Positions 15,386-23,072 are shown, counted from the first letter of the stretch. The stretch is DNA of 23,301 nucleotides from Methanomassiliicoccales archaeon (GCA_028679935.1 JAJRAL010000133.1:1-23301); one strand, 5' to 3'. Notes: generated from the letters alone by a model not told the origin. Numbers and translations are program-made.

Positions 15386-15400
15386 CCTAGAAAAATGATT
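15386..15400 (-). promoter_or_regulatory. TATA-like box of the GTPase-polB operon
   Basis: The minus strand reads AATCATTTTTCTAGG, about 38 bases before TTG 15356. A transcript start near 15369 would leave a leader of about 12 bases that includes the GGTGAG ribosome binding site. Confidence 0.4.
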
Positions 15401-15422
15401 GCGCCATTTGCCAACTCCTATG

Positions 15423-15457
15423 CCGATGGTTGAATCTACGGGCTCATCGGGTCGATG
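15423..15457 (-). other. Overlapping inverted repeats downstream of the DJ-1/PfpI gene
   Basis: CCGATG (15423-15428) is complementary to CATCGG (15445-15450). The latter overlaps CATCG (15445-15449), which is also complementary to CGATG (15453-15457), so the two stems exclude each other. The patch is in the 130-base gap between the DJ-1 stop and the GTPase start and may be part of the 3' end of the upstream message. Confidence 0.3.
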
Positions 15458-15487
15458 CGAGGTATTGTTGCAGGACGCGATACCAGA

Positions 15488-16042
15488 TCAGCAGCGTTTG
15501 AACTCCCTGTAGATCCTCACCGTCTCGTCGTAGTCCGCCTTGTCCGCGAAGATGTTCATCTTCTTTCCCAGGGTGAGGGCAAAGTCTACGTAGGCGTTCG
15601 GCAGGGCGGTGACGATGTTGTCGTCCTCCACGACGTTCTGGTCATCATGAATCGCCCCCTCGAACTCGCCTTTCCTTTCTTCGGCGAGGGAGCTATTGTA
15701 TCTCCGTCCCTTCAGTATCCCTGCGCGCGCCAGGACTGCCGGACCCCCGCAAATCGCCGCGATCACTTTGCCCTTCTTGTTCAGTGCCTTGAGCGTCCTC
15801 TGCAGATCTGGGTCATCCGCCACTTTGTCCGGGTTGCCGCCGGGCACGACGAAGAGGTCGACGCTCTCGGGATCGAGGTCCTTGAGGGTCATGTGCGGTC
15901 GGACGCGGAGGCCTTCCCATGACTCGTAGTCGCGTATCTCAGGCCCGATGGTCACAACCTCGCCGGCGTGCTTCATGAACAGTGATGTGATCGTGACCTC
16001 GAACAGAGCGCAGCTATCGTAATAGAGGATGCAGGTCAGCAC
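15488..16042 (-). CDS. DJ-1/PfpI family protein
   Basis: The 184-residue protein has the DJ-1/PfpI Rossmann-like fold pattern. It opens with LTCILYYDSCALFEVT, then DLFVVPGGNPDKVADDP (residues 62-78), then the nucleophile elbow VIAAICGGPAVLARAG with the reactive cysteine at position 98. Members include chaperone-like proteins, glyoxalases/deglycases and intracellular peptidases. The cysteine is kept, but a specific activity cannot be chosen from the sequence. The start is GTG 16042; no nearer ATG fits the conserved first strand. It lies 42 bases after DUF169 and is the last gene of the M29-DUF169-DJ-1 run. Confidence 0.88.
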   Translation of the reverse strand: MLTCILYYDSCALFEVTITSLFMKHAGEVVTIGPEIRDYESWEGLRVRPHMTLKDLDPESVDLFVVPGGNPDKVADDPDLQRTLKALNKKGKVIAAICGGPAVLARAGILKGRRYNSSLAEERKGEFEGAIHDDQNVVEDDNIVTALPNAYVDFALTLGKKMNIFADKADYDETVRIYREFKRC

Positions 16043-16084
16043 GCGCCCGCAATGCCTCTGGCAGGCTAAGAATTCGCCGCCTGC

Positions 16085-16852
16085 CTAGACCTTCTCGCGC
16101 TTTTCCGGATAGGCGACCTTGGTTCGCTTGGCGACGAACGAGGCTTCGATGTCCATGACCATCCTCTCGGCCACCTTACGCGGTATCGCCAGGCCGAGGA
16201 ACGACTCGGGGAAGAAGCTATCCACTGTCGGGTCGGTCGGGCCGAGATAGACGCATCCCTTCGGCGCCTTCGAAGATATGCCAGACGGGTAGGTGACGAG
16301 GGAGGCGCAGGCCGAGCCAGCGGGCATGATGGCCGAGCCGAACGTGTCCGCCGTCCCGAACGAGTTGAGGGCGCAGAGGACTCGGATCGATTCCGCCGTG
16401 CCGAAGCAGACGAACGACTTGACCTCAGGCGCCTCGCCAGTAACCGAGGAGCATCGCCGGAACACTGTGTGCTTGCCCAGCGGGACGATCTTGCCTGCCG
16501 CCGCCTGCATCGCGTCGACGAGCTCAGGAGTCCGTTTCAGGTACTCCGCCCCGCCCGTCCCGTCCGGCCTTCCCACCGAGACGAAGTAGCGGATGCGTTC
16601 GGAGAAGCCAGAGTATCCCATGTATGCGAGGCCGCCGCCGCAGCATCCTTCCGTTGCGCCTTCGCCGACGTACGCCGGTGGACCGCCGTGGAGCGAGAGC
16701 TTCAGCAGCACCTTCATCAGGCAACGGTCGACCTTGCCGGTCGTCACCCAGCCTTCCTCCGGCCTCTCCGCTCCGTGGACGCAGATCGGCTCCGTGGTGA
16801 GCATTCCCGCCCTGGCCAGACCCTTCGATATCTCCGCTACCGTGAGTGACAT
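16085..16852 (-). CDS. DUF169 family protein
   Basis: The 255-residue soluble protein matches the DUF169 pattern. An early GKVDRCLMKVLLKLSLHG segment is followed by a glycine/cysteine cluster EGCCGGGLAYMGYSG near residues 68-82, ERIRYFVSVG, and later KSFVCFGTAESIRVL and a GSACASLVTYP segment. Seven or more cysteines in about 190 residues suggest that it may bind a metal or cofactor, but no function is established. ATG 16852 is preceded by AGGGG eight bases upstream. It sits 60 bases after the M29 aminopeptidase, and a weak AT-rich patch in that gap could be an internal promoter. Confidence 0.82.
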   Translation of the reverse strand: MSLTVAEISKGLARAGMLTTEPICVHGAERPEEGWVTTGKVDRCLMKVLLKLSLHGGPPAYVGEGATEGCCGGGLAYMGYSGFSERIRYFVSVGRPDGTGGAEYLKRTPELVDAMQAAAGKIVPLGKHTVFRRCSSVTGEAPEVKSFVCFGTAESIRVLCALNSFGTADTFGSAIMPAGSACASLVTYPSGISSKAPKGCVYLGPTDPTVDSFFPESFLGLAIPRKVAERMVMDIEASFVAKRTKVAYPEKREKV

Positions 16853-16912
16853 CTTGTACCCCTGGATTGAGGATGGTCCGGTCCGACAGATAGATGTTGC
16901 CTTTCCGTTCGC

Positions 16913-18028
16913 CTAAATCAGGTTCTCCGGGTTGAGCCCCTTCAGTTCAGGTAGCACGAACCTGCCGTCCTTGCGGACCAGGACGTCGTCGAAATAGATC
17001 TCGCCGCCGCCCCACTCCTTCGTCTGGATGAGCACGATGTCCCAGTGCACCGCCGAGCGGTTGCCGTTCGGCGCGTCGTCGTACGAGTTGCCCGGGGTGA
17101 AGTGGATCGAGCCCGAGATCTTCTCGTCGAAGAGCGTCTCCATCATCGGCTGCCTGACGTACGGGTTGAGGCCGAACGAGAACTCGCCGATGTACCTCGC
17201 CCCCTCGTCCGTGTCCAGCAGCTTCGTCATATTCTGCGTGTCGGAGCTGCTCGCCTCGATTATCTTGCCGTCCTTGAATCTGAACTTGATGTTCTCGTAG
17301 ACCTTGCCGTCGTAGATCGACTTGGTGTTGTAGGCGAGCGTCCCGTTCACCGAGTTCCTCACCGGAGCGGTGTAGCACTCCCCGTCTGGCAGGTTCATCT
17401 GGCCGGAGCACTTGATGACCGGGATCCCCCTGATCGAGAAGCTGAGGTCGGTCCCCGGGCCGACGATGCGCACCTTGTCGGTGCGGGCCATCAGCGAGGC
17501 GAGCGGGTCCATCGCCATGTCCATCTTGCCGTAGTCCAGGGTGCAGGTGTCGAAGTAGAGGTTCTCGAAGCCCTCGGTCGACATCTGCGCATTCTGAGCC
17601 ATCGCTGTCGTGGGCCACCTGAGGACGACCCATCGCGTCTTCGTCAGGCGCCAGCCGATGTGCACCGGGCCGTAGTAGAGCTCGCGGTACATCGCCATCT
17701 TGTCCGCGGGGACGTCCGATTCCTCCGTCGTGTTCATCCAGCCGCGCAGGCCGACGTACGCCTGGACGCGCTTGAACTTCTCCAGCTCGGTCTCCTCCAT
17801 GATCTTGTATGTGGTCTCGTCGGCGTGCATGTGCAGCGTCCGGAGCAGCCTTGCCGAGTGCTCGCTGATGAGCGCGTGCCCTCCTACCGAGTACACCTTC
17901 CGGACCAGCACCTCGAGCATCTCGGGCGGCATGTCGAACGCCTCGATGTAGACGGCCTCGTCCTTCTTCAACTGGATAGAGTGGTCTATGATCACGTCGG
18001 CCAGCTTCTTCATCCTGGGATCGTACAA
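16913..18028 (-). CDS. M29 family (thermophilic-type) aminopeptidase
   Basis: The 371-residue cytoplasmic metallopeptidase removes N-terminal amino acids from peptides. The N-terminus DPRMKKLADVIIDHSIQLK is typical of the family. The metal and active-site motifs lie in the C-terminal half: DGECYTAPV (glutamate ligand), GEFSFGLNP (second glutamate), SIHFTPGNSY (histidine) and HWDIVL (histidine and aspartate). The start is TTG 18028, because the conserved DPR begins three residues later and GAGGT lies upstream. ATG 18013 would cut away the conserved DPR. It is the first gene of a run with DUF169 and DJ-1/PfpI. A link to peptide turnover for the whole run is possible but not shown. Confidence 0.92.
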   Translation of the reverse strand: MYDPRMKKLADVIIDHSIQLKKDEAVYIEAFDMPPEMLEVLVRKVYSVGGHALISEHSARLLRTLHMHADETTYKIMEETELEKFKRVQAYVGLRGWMNTTEESDVPADKMAMYRELYYGPVHIGWRLTKTRWVVLRWPTTAMAQNAQMSTEGFENLYFDTCTLDYGKMDMAMDPLASLMARTDKVRIVGPGTDLSFSIRGIPVIKCSGQMNLPDGECYTAPVRNSVNGTLAYNTKSIYDGKVYENIKFRFKDGKIIEASSSDTQNMTKLLDTDEGARYIGEFSFGLNPYVRQPMMETLFDEKISGSIHFTPGNSYDDAPNGNRSAVHWDIVLIQTKEWGGGEIYFDDVLVRKDGRFVLPELKGLNPENLI

Positions 18029-18060
18029 GAGGAAACCTCGGCGGTGTATCTGAATCCGGG

Positions 18061-18072
18061 GTACTTAATCGA
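18061..18072 (-). promoter_or_regulatory. TATA-like box of the M29 aminopeptidase gene
   Basis: The minus strand reads TCGATTAAGTAC. Its spacing predicts transcription from about 18041, leaving a leader of about 12 bases before TTG 18028. Confidence 0.4.
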
Positions 18073-18098
18073 GTCTGGCCTACGCTCCGCGTCGAAGC

Positions 18099-18560
18099 TC
18101 AGTGGACGAAATGAACGGTCCATATCTCGTTGTAGGATACATCGAATGTGACGTTCTGATTCAGGGAGAGCTTGTTGAAACCGTCCAGTCCAATTATGTA
18201 TCCGGGCGTCTGGCCCGGATACAATCGGTTCACTGGATCGAGGGTGGTCAGGCGAATGCCGCAGACGTAGTACGGCTCGAAGCCCGTCCCCCGGATGTGC
18301 GCTATGAGCTCTTCGGTCACTAGAGAGCTCGAATTCATGCCGGCGAAGAGACTGCTCGTCTCGGGCAAGTACGTTGAGAGACCATCTGGCCCCATGACTG
18401 CCAGAGTGTAGGCCGTGTCATAGCGGGTCCCACAGATCGCTTTGTTGTCGACCGTCCCTGTGACCGTCGCCGTTCTGTTGACCCAATAGACGCTGAAAGA
18501 GAGAGCTAGGAGGATGCCTGCGACCGCAATGGCGAATAGGACAACCGAACGTCTCCTCAT
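18099..18560 (-). CDS. Hypothetical membrane-anchored extracellular protein
   Basis: I do not recognise this 153-residue protein. It starts with MRRRS and one hydrophobic segment (about residues 6-26), so it is probably anchored in the membrane with the rest outside. The exterior part has two cysteines (AICGTRYD and YYVCGIRL) that could form a disulfide. It is rich in Thr, Ser and Asn with several N-x-S/T sites (NRT, NSS, NVT). ATG 18560 is chosen; GTG 18584 would add eight polar residues before the anchor. AAGCTTATGAC at about 18606-18616 could be its TATA box. It stands alone between the ksgA operon and the M29 gene. Confidence 0.65.
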   Translation of the reverse strand: MRRRSVVLFAIAVAGILLALSFSVYWVNRTATVTGTVDNKAICGTRYDTAYTLAVMGPDGLSTYLPETSSLFAGMNSSSLVTEELIAHIRGTGFEPYYVCGIRLTTLDPVNRLYPGQTPGYIIGLDGFNKLSLNQNVTFDVSYNEIWTVHFVH

Positions 18561-18652
18561 TTCTCCAGTCTCCCCAGATGTCACGGATGACTAGGCTAGC
18601 ACCGTCATAAGCTTGGTGGGTCCTTCTTGGATTTCGAAACGACGACCGATGC

Positions 18653-19453
18653 TCAGCCTTGCTTCCTCAGCCCGCATATCGCGTCTGCCAGTCTCCCTAT
18701 CCGTTCAGGCTCCAGCTCCTCAACCCTTAGATCGATATCCGGCAGCGATGGGATGCTCTCCTTCGGCACTTGGCCGGTCATCCGGAGCACGGTCCCAATC
18801 TTCTTCCGGCGATGTTGGAACAGCATCGTCACCAGGCTCAGGAAGAATCGCTCGTTCTGCACCTTGAAAGGCGGTGCCCTCGGCTCAAGCATAACCATCG
18901 ACGAGTCGACCTCCGGCTGGGGCCAGAACCTTGAACGCGGTACGTCCTCAAGGACCTCGCACCTCGCCTTGTAATACGCGTTCACGCTGAGGCGCGAGTA
19001 GTCGTCCGAGCCCGCCTTCGCCACCATGCGGTCGGCGAACTCCTTCTGGACCATCACCACCCCGCGCTCGAACTTGTGGTCGAGGGTCTTGAAGAGCAGC
19101 GGCGAGGAGATGCTGTACGGCAGGTTCGAGATGAAGTGGTCGAACCTCGGGAACTCGACCTCGAGCGCGTCTGCATGGATCAGTTCTATCCGTCCGTCGA
19201 ACCGGTCGGTCAGGTAATGGCATATGTGCTCGTCGAGCTCGATGCAGATCGCCTTGGTGACCTTGCCGACCAATCGCTCCGTCAGCACGCCGAGGCCGGG
19301 GCCGACCTCGAGAACGGTGCTCTCGGAACCGGCGGCGAGGTGATCTACCTCCCTGTCGGCCACACGCTCGTCGATCAGGAAGCTTTGCCCTCTCGCCTTC
19401 GTCGGGTGGATCCCGTAGCGTTCCAGCAGGGCCTTGATCTCGGTCGGGTTCAT
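18653..19453 (-). CDS. ksgA: 16S rRNA (adenine-N6,N6)-dimethyltransferase KsgA/Dim1
   Basis: KsgA dimethylates the two neighbouring adenines in the 3'-end hairpin of 16S rRNA late in small-subunit assembly, using S-adenosylmethionine. The 266-residue protein shows GQSFLID (residues 22-28), the SAM-binding EVGPGLGVLTERL (49-61), IELDE (acidic ribose contact near 72-75), HADALE (93-98) and the catalytic NLPYSISSPLL (110-120). An arginine-rich HRRKKIG occurs in the C-terminal domain. The start is ATG 19453, two bases after the DUF655 stop. The open frame reaches further back, but that part is a shadow of DUF655 and has no conserved sequence. It is the last gene of the pus10-rpl21e-rpo4-DUF655 operon. 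Confidence 0.96.
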   Translation of the reverse strand: MNPTEIKALLERYGIHPTKARGQSFLIDERVADREVDHLAAGSESTVLEVGPGLGVLTERLVGKVTKAICIELDEHICHYLTDRFDGRIELIHADALEVEFPRFDHFISNLPYSISSPLLFKTLDHKFERGVVMVQKEFADRMVAKAGSDDYSRLSVNAYYKARCEVLEDVPRSRFWPQPEVDSSMVMLEPRAPPFKVQNERFFLSLVTMLFQHRRKKIGTVLRMTGQVPKESIPSLPDIDLRVEELEPERIGRLADAICGLRKQG

Positions 19454-19455
19454 GC

Positions 19456-20004
19456 TCAGCGAGCCACGAAGATGTGGTACTTCTGCGTCGGATCGGCCAG
19501 CTCCTGCTCGATGCGCTTGGCGATTACCTTCTCCGGGTGCTTGAACGAGGGGATCCGCTTCGCGATGTCCTCGAAGCTCTTGAACGGCCCCTTCTTCCGC
19601 TCCTCGATGATCGCCCACATCGTCTTCTTGCCCAGGCCGGGCAGAAGCTCCAGCATGTGGAACCTGGTGGTGATCGCCTGCGCCTCGTTGAAGAACTGCA
19701 CGAAGCGGGCCTCGTTCTGCTTCGCGATGTCCTGCACCACGAAGGGAAGCTCGGACTGAGCGGCGGAGGTCAGCTCCTCATAGCTGACGCGGCGCTTGAC
19801 GTGCGCTATCTTGTCCCGCTTCTCGGCCTCCTTGCCGATGTAAACCCTCTCGCCGATGCCGATCGGGTTGTCCGTCCTAGGGACGAGCTCGAAAAGCTTG
19901 AACTCCGTCTCGCCCAGGGCGTAGGCGATGGGCTCGTGCTTGAATCCTCGCTCCGCTGGAAGTCCCTGCGGTAGATAGTCGAGGATATGCGCGTAGTCCT
20001 CCAT
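19456..20004 (-). CDS. DUF655 family protein (predicted nucleic-acid-binding)
   Basis: The 182-residue protein is a typical DUF655 (COG1491). A beta-rich N-terminal part (MEDYAHILDYLPQG to GERVYIGKE) is followed by a helix-hairpin-helix element, LELLPGLGKKTMWAIIEERK near residues 117-136, continuing into KGPFKSFEDIAKRI. This layout fits RNA or DNA binding. The family is nearly always encoded between rpo4 and ksgA in archaea, as here, which points to ribosome biogenesis or translation, but no activity is assigned. It starts 15 bases after rpo4 and ends two bases before ksgA. Confidence 0.92.
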   Translation of the reverse strand: MEDYAHILDYLPQGLPAERGFKHEPIAYALGETEFKLFELVPRTDNPIGIGERVYIGKEAEKRDKIAHVKRRVSYEELTSAAQSELPFVVQDIAKQNEARFVQFFNEAQAITTRFHMLELLPGLGKKTMWAIIEERKKGPFKSFEDIAKRIPSFKHPEKVIAKRIEQELADPTQKYHIFVAR

Positions 20005-20019
20005 TCCCTCCCCCCATGC

Positions 20020-20343
20020 TCAGACGTACTTCTTGACGGCGGCGAGCAACGCGTCTATTTGTTTCTTATCTAGAATAAGCCTTTCCTTGGCGAACAGCGC
20101 TCGCACGTCCTCCGGGTACTCCGGGAGGATATCAGTTATCTTCACCGCTACCAGCTCCGGGACGAAGCCCAGTTCCTTCAGGTCCTTCTTCAGCTTCGCC
20201 GCCTCGGAAGCCTTCAGCCTTGCCACCTTCGTCGCGTGGTCCAGCGAGACCTTCTGCTCCGGCGTGAGCTCGGCGCGCTTCTTCTGCTCCTCCTCGAGGA
20301 GCTCCTTGACCTCAGCGAGGGTCACAGGGTGATCGTCTGACAT
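20020..20343 (-). CDS. rpo4: DNA-directed RNA polymerase subunit Rpo4 (RpoF, Rpb4-like)
   Basis: The 107-residue protein has the expected size of archaeal Rpo4, which pairs with Rpo7 to form the stalk of RNA polymerase. It shows VTLAEVKELLEEEQKKR, an extended charged helix (LDHATKVARLKASEAAKLKK), then LKELGFVPELVAVKITDILP and the C-terminal HRDC-like helices YPEDVRALFAKERLILDKKQ. Its position directly behind rpl21e, seven bases away, and before DUF655 is conserved among archaea and supports the call. Confidence 0.93.
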   Translation of the reverse strand: MSDDHPVTLAEVKELLEEEQKKRAELTPEQKVSLDHATKVARLKASEAAKLKKDLKELGFVPELVAVKITDILPEYPEDVRALFAKERLILDKKQIDALLAAVKKYV

Positions 20344-20350
20344 GTGAACC

Positions 20351-20647
20351 TCAGCCCTTTACCTTCTTCAGGTGCTGCGGCGTGACCAGGACGGTTTTGA
20401 TCTTGTTGCCGTCCTTGACCTCGAGCACGAACGCCTTTCCCTGGTTCCCGACGACGGTGCCGGTCTTGCCGTGGAAACGCACGGACGGCATGCCGTGGTG
20501 GATGCTCGGGTCGAGGAAGATGTGTGCCTTCTCCCCGACCTCGAACACCTGGAACTCATGGGTGATTGGGGACAGCCCTCTAGCTCTCGGGGCCTTCCTG
20601 AGTATCTGTCTCGTGTGCTTCCTTGATCCGTGTGACGACCTGACCAT
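20351..20647 (-). CDS. rpl21e: 50S ribosomal protein L21e
   Basis: The 98-residue protein is the archaeal/eukaryotic L21e of the large subunit. It starts with the family N-terminus MVRSSHGSRKHTRQILRKAP and continues with VGEKAHIFLDPSIHHGMPS, the KOW-like GKTGTVVGNQGKAFVLEV, and a lysine-rich C-terminus. ATG 20647 is certain from this N-terminus and is preceded by GAGGGATC at 20651-20658, which lies inside pus10. The first 68 bases of this gene overlap the 3' end of pus10 in another frame. It ends seven bases before rpo4. Confidence 0.95.
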   Translation of the reverse strand: MVRSSHGSRKHTRQILRKAPRARGLSPITHEFQVFEVGEKAHIFLDPSIHHGMPSVRFHGKTGTVVGNQGKAFVLEVKDGNKIKTVLVTPQHLKKVKG

Positions 20648-21887
20648 TTTGATCCCTCTCGTCGTAGATGTGTATCACGTCCAGCTCCTTGACCTCGCAA
20701 GGGACGCCGAGCGACTCGCAGAGCGATGGCCTCGTCCTTCCCTGGTCCCCGTGCACGAACTCCTTCACGTAGGTTCCGGATTCCGTGCGCACCTTCAGGA
20801 CCAGCTCCTCACCATCGAATTCCTCGACGGCGAGGTCGACGATCTCCCGCTCCCGGGCCAGGTCCGCTCGCCTGTGAGCGACACGGGTTGGCGTTTGCTG
20901 GGTGATGCGTTTGCTCTTGAGCGATGAAATGACCTCATCGAGTCTCCCCTTATCTATTTTTCCCTGGAGCCTCACGGAGACGCGGTACTCCTTCTGAGGA
21001 CTGGCGGATTTGACGAGGCGCACCTCCTCGCGGGTGGAGTAGCGCAGAGGTCCGACGACCTCGACCAGGCCCTTGCCCTCGTCGTCGATCGCGGCCAGGA
21101 GCGAGACGAGGTCCAGATCCCTCTTCTTCGGGTCCCGCACCTCAAGCACGAACGGCCTCCCATCCCCGAGCATCCTCGCGTCGATGTCCTCCCGCCCCAT
21201 TCCGTGGAAGAAGTGGTCCTCACCCTCCGCCTTCTTCAGGATCGGGTTGCCGATGATCTCCTGCACGCTCGTCTGGTACATCTTGCCTGTGCCGGCGCAC
21301 TTCTCGCAGCCCTTGCCCCGGCAGCGGTTGCACGGCCACCTGGTCTGGGGTATCTCGCGAGAGAGCTTGCGGTAGCGGCCGTAGATGAAGAGCGGCGAGA
21401 CGTCAAGGTCGACGTGCGAGAATCTCGTGTCGACCAGGGCGACCACCTCTGGCGTGGCGAAATTGACCTTCTTCCCCGTCTTCTGCTCGACCAACTTGCC
21501 GATCTCCTGGTTGAGCTCGGCCTTGATCGTCTCGGCCTGTTCCTGCCCCATCTCCGACCAGAGGCGCTCCTCGCGCTCGATGACGAGAGGGTCGACGCGC
21601 GTGCCGACGAGGAAGTTGTGATATTCGATCTCCGAGAGCTTGGCGACGACCGAGTCGGCGAAGCGGGGAACCATGTCGAAGAGCTCCTCGCAGACGAAGC
21701 ACTTGACGTGCGGTGCGACAGGCTCCTTGTCGTCGAGCGATCTCTGGAACGCGACGGCCAGACGCAGCGACTCCCCACGCTCCCGGTCGCTCAATCCTGT
21801 GTCCACCTGCGCAAAGAGGCGGCCCAGGCAGTGGTCGCAAAGGTCGTGGATTAGGGCTTTCTCCGCTCGCTCGATCAGTGCTTCCAT
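20580..21887 (-). CDS. pus10: tRNA pseudouridine synthase Pus10
   Basis: Pus10 makes pseudouridine at positions 54 and 55 of archaeal tRNAs. The 435-residue protein begins with a zinc-binding part (C17, C20 in CDHC and C63, C66 in CFVC), followed by the THUMP-containing region. A second CxxC pair occurs in PCNRCRGKGCEKCAG (near 185-199). The catalytic domain contains GREDIDARMLGDGRPF with the catalytic aspartate at 236, and later VRTESGTYVKEFVHGDQGRT. The family core ends near DVIHIYDE; about 24 extra charged residues follow and overlap rpl21e in another frame. ATG 21887 heads the operon with L21e, Rpo4, DUF655 and KsgA. Confidence 0.95.
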   Translation of the reverse strand: MEALIERAEKALIHDLCDHCLGRLFAQVDTGLSDRERGESLRLAVAFQRSLDDKEPVAPHVKCFVCEELFDMVPRFADSVVAKLSEIEYHNFLVGTRVDPLVIEREERLWSEMGQEQAETIKAELNQEIGKLVEQKTGKKVNFATPEVVALVDTRFSHVDLDVSPLFIYGRYRKLSREIPQTRWPCNRCRGKGCEKCAGTGKMYQTSVQEIIGNPILKKAEGEDHFFHGMGREDIDARMLGDGRPFVLEVRDPKKRDLDLVSLLAAIDDEGKGLVEVVGPLRYSTREEVRLVKSASPQKEYRVSVRLQGKIDKGRLDEVISSLKSKRITQQTPTRVAHRRADLAREREIVDLAVEEFDGEELVLKVRTESGTYVKEFVHGDQGRTRPSLCESLGVPCEVKELDVIHIYDERDQNGQVVTRIKEAHETDTQEGPES

Positions 21888-21910
21888 GTCGCTTTGGCAA
21901 TCAGGCGCAG

Positions 21911-21920
21911 GGTAATAGAC
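21911..21920 (-). promoter_or_regulatory. TATA-like box of the pus10-ksgA operon
   Basis: The minus strand reads GTCTATTACC, 24-33 bases before ATG 21887. A transcript start near 21890 would make the message practically leaderless. It lies in the 81-base gap after the response regulator, so the operon need not depend on that gene's promoter. Confidence 0.4.
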
Positions 21921-21968
21921 CTTCGGTCGGAGCCATGTTTCAGTAGGGAGAAACGCGCCAGGTCGATC

Positions 21969-22412
21969 TCACTTCCTCTCCGGCAACCTCGCCGAGCCGA
22001 ACCAGAAGTTCATGATTGAGCCTATCGCCGCCTCGAGCTCCTCGAGGTTCCGCGGCTTCACGACATAGGAGCTCGCCTGCATTTCGTACGCCATGCGTAT
22101 GTCAGCCTCATAGCCAGAAGAGGTGAGGACGATCACCGGGAGTGAGCGCAGTTCGGGGTCATGCTTGATCTCCCTCAGCACCTCGTGCCCGCTCATCCTA
22201 GGCATGTTGAGGTCAAGGAGAACGATATCTGGCAATGGACGGCGCGAATCCGCCCCATCCTTGAGCATCCTCAGCCCCTCCTCGCCATCCTTGGCGACCA
22301 TGAGTTCGGCGGAGGGCATCCGGTCGCATAGGCACTCCTTGACAAGTCGCGCATCGGCAGGGTTGTCCTCGATCAGGAGAATCCTCGGAGCCCTATTGGC
22401 ATGTGTGCTCAT
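21969..22412 (-). CDS. Single-domain CheY/Rcp1-like response regulator
   Basis: The 147-residue receiver domain has all phosphorelay residues: the acidic pair E15-D16 in LIEDNPAD, the phospho-acceptor D67 in VLLDLNMPRMSG, the switch threonine T97 in VLTSSG, and K119 in VVKP. The NPADARLVKE opening and LNMPRMSGHEVLREIK stretch resemble the Rcp1 type that partners phytochrome-like and PAS-domain kinases. There is no output domain, so it acts by protein contact or as a relay. ATG 22412 follows GGAG by five bases. Its kinase is not in view. The CHASE4 sensor at the left edge belongs to the same signalling class but lies more than 20 kb away. Confidence 0.92.
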   Translation of the reverse strand: MSTHANRAPRILLIEDNPADARLVKECLCDRMPSAELMVAKDGEEGLRMLKDGADSRRPLPDIVLLDLNMPRMSGHEVLREIKHDPELRSLPVIVLTSSGYEADIRMAYEMQASSYVVKPRNLEELEAAIGSIMNFWFGSARLPERK

Positions 22413-22492
22413 GCATCTCCATGAACCAAGTAATTGGGGAAAACAGCATTTCCCGGGCTATGTTTGTTTCGGTGCCGCCGCGTCGAGGCCCA

Positions 22493-22505
22493 GCGGGATT
22501 CCCGC
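22493..22505 (-). other. Short GC-rich hairpin downstream of the RIO1-KH pair
   Basis: GCGGG (22493-22497) and CCCGC (22501-22505) flank three bases, 25 bases past the KH stop on the minus strand. CTTTTCT precedes it on that strand, between the stop codon and the hairpin. It may help end the RIO1-KH message before the response regulator gene, but this is weak. Confidence 0.3.
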
Positions 22506-22529
22506 AGAAAAGGCGTGCTCAGGGCGCTC

Positions 22530-23072
22530 TCACGGCTCGAAGCCCATCTCGATCACGCGGAGCTTCGGCCGGCTGCGCTCCAAGAACCGGTACACGGTGG
22601 AATGCTCCGAGCCCCTCAGCAGCATGTCTATCGCCCTCCTGGCGATGTCGACCTGCTCCGGCTGCCCGATTAGGCCGACGGTGCTCCCGTAGACGGACAT
22701 GCTGACCCCGGTCAGCTCTTCGATGATGCGGCGGGTCTTGCCGTTCGCCCCGATGACCCGAGCCCTCTTCCGTTCCAGCTGCGTCTGCTTGCCGGACGTG
22801 TAGTCCTTGATGTCGATGACCTCGAGGTACTCCATATCGTCCAGCAATCGGTATGCGTGCTGTGGGCTGAAGCCCCTGCCGATCGCCTTGACGATGTCGA
22901 GCACCTTCATGTTGGCGACGGGGTCTTGAGCGTTCTCCTGGGTGATCATGACCTCGCCCTCCGCGTCGATGCTGAGCTTGACGCCGAGGCGCGACTCGAT
23001 GAAATCCTTCGTCGAGCCGTTCGTGCCGATGAAGACTGCGATACGTTCCTTCGGGATCCTGACGCCCTTCAT
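22530..23072 (-). CDS. KH-domain RNA-binding protein, archaeal Dim2/Krr1 (Pno1) homolog
   Basis: The 180-residue protein contains two KH domains. KH1 carries the GTNG loop (FIGTNGSTKDFIESRLGV, residues 14-31), and KH2 carries GANG (RVIGANGKTRRIIEELTGV, about 103-121). Between them is the family segment NMKVLDIVKAIGRGFSPQHA. Homologs bind the 3' region of small-subunit rRNA during its maturation. It overlaps the upstream RIO1 kinase gene by four bases (ATGA), the usual archaeal pairing, which supports a shared role in 30S assembly along with KsgA nearby. ATG 23072 gives the standard N-terminus. Confidence 0.93.
   Translation of the reverse strand: MKGVRIPKERIAVFIGTNGSTKDFIESRLGVKLSIDAEGEVMITQENAQDPVANMKVLDIVKAIGRGFSPQHAYRLLDDMEYLEVIDIKDYTSGKQTQLERKRARVIGANGKTRRIIEELTGVSMSVYGSTVGLIGQPEQVDIARRAIDMLLRGSEHSTVYRFLERSRPKLRVIEMGFEP

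Noticed and set aside
19454..19618. N-terminal extension of KsgA to 19618
   Set aside because: The extra 55 residues are the DUF655 coding region in another frame. The conserved KsgA N-terminus starts at ATG 19453.
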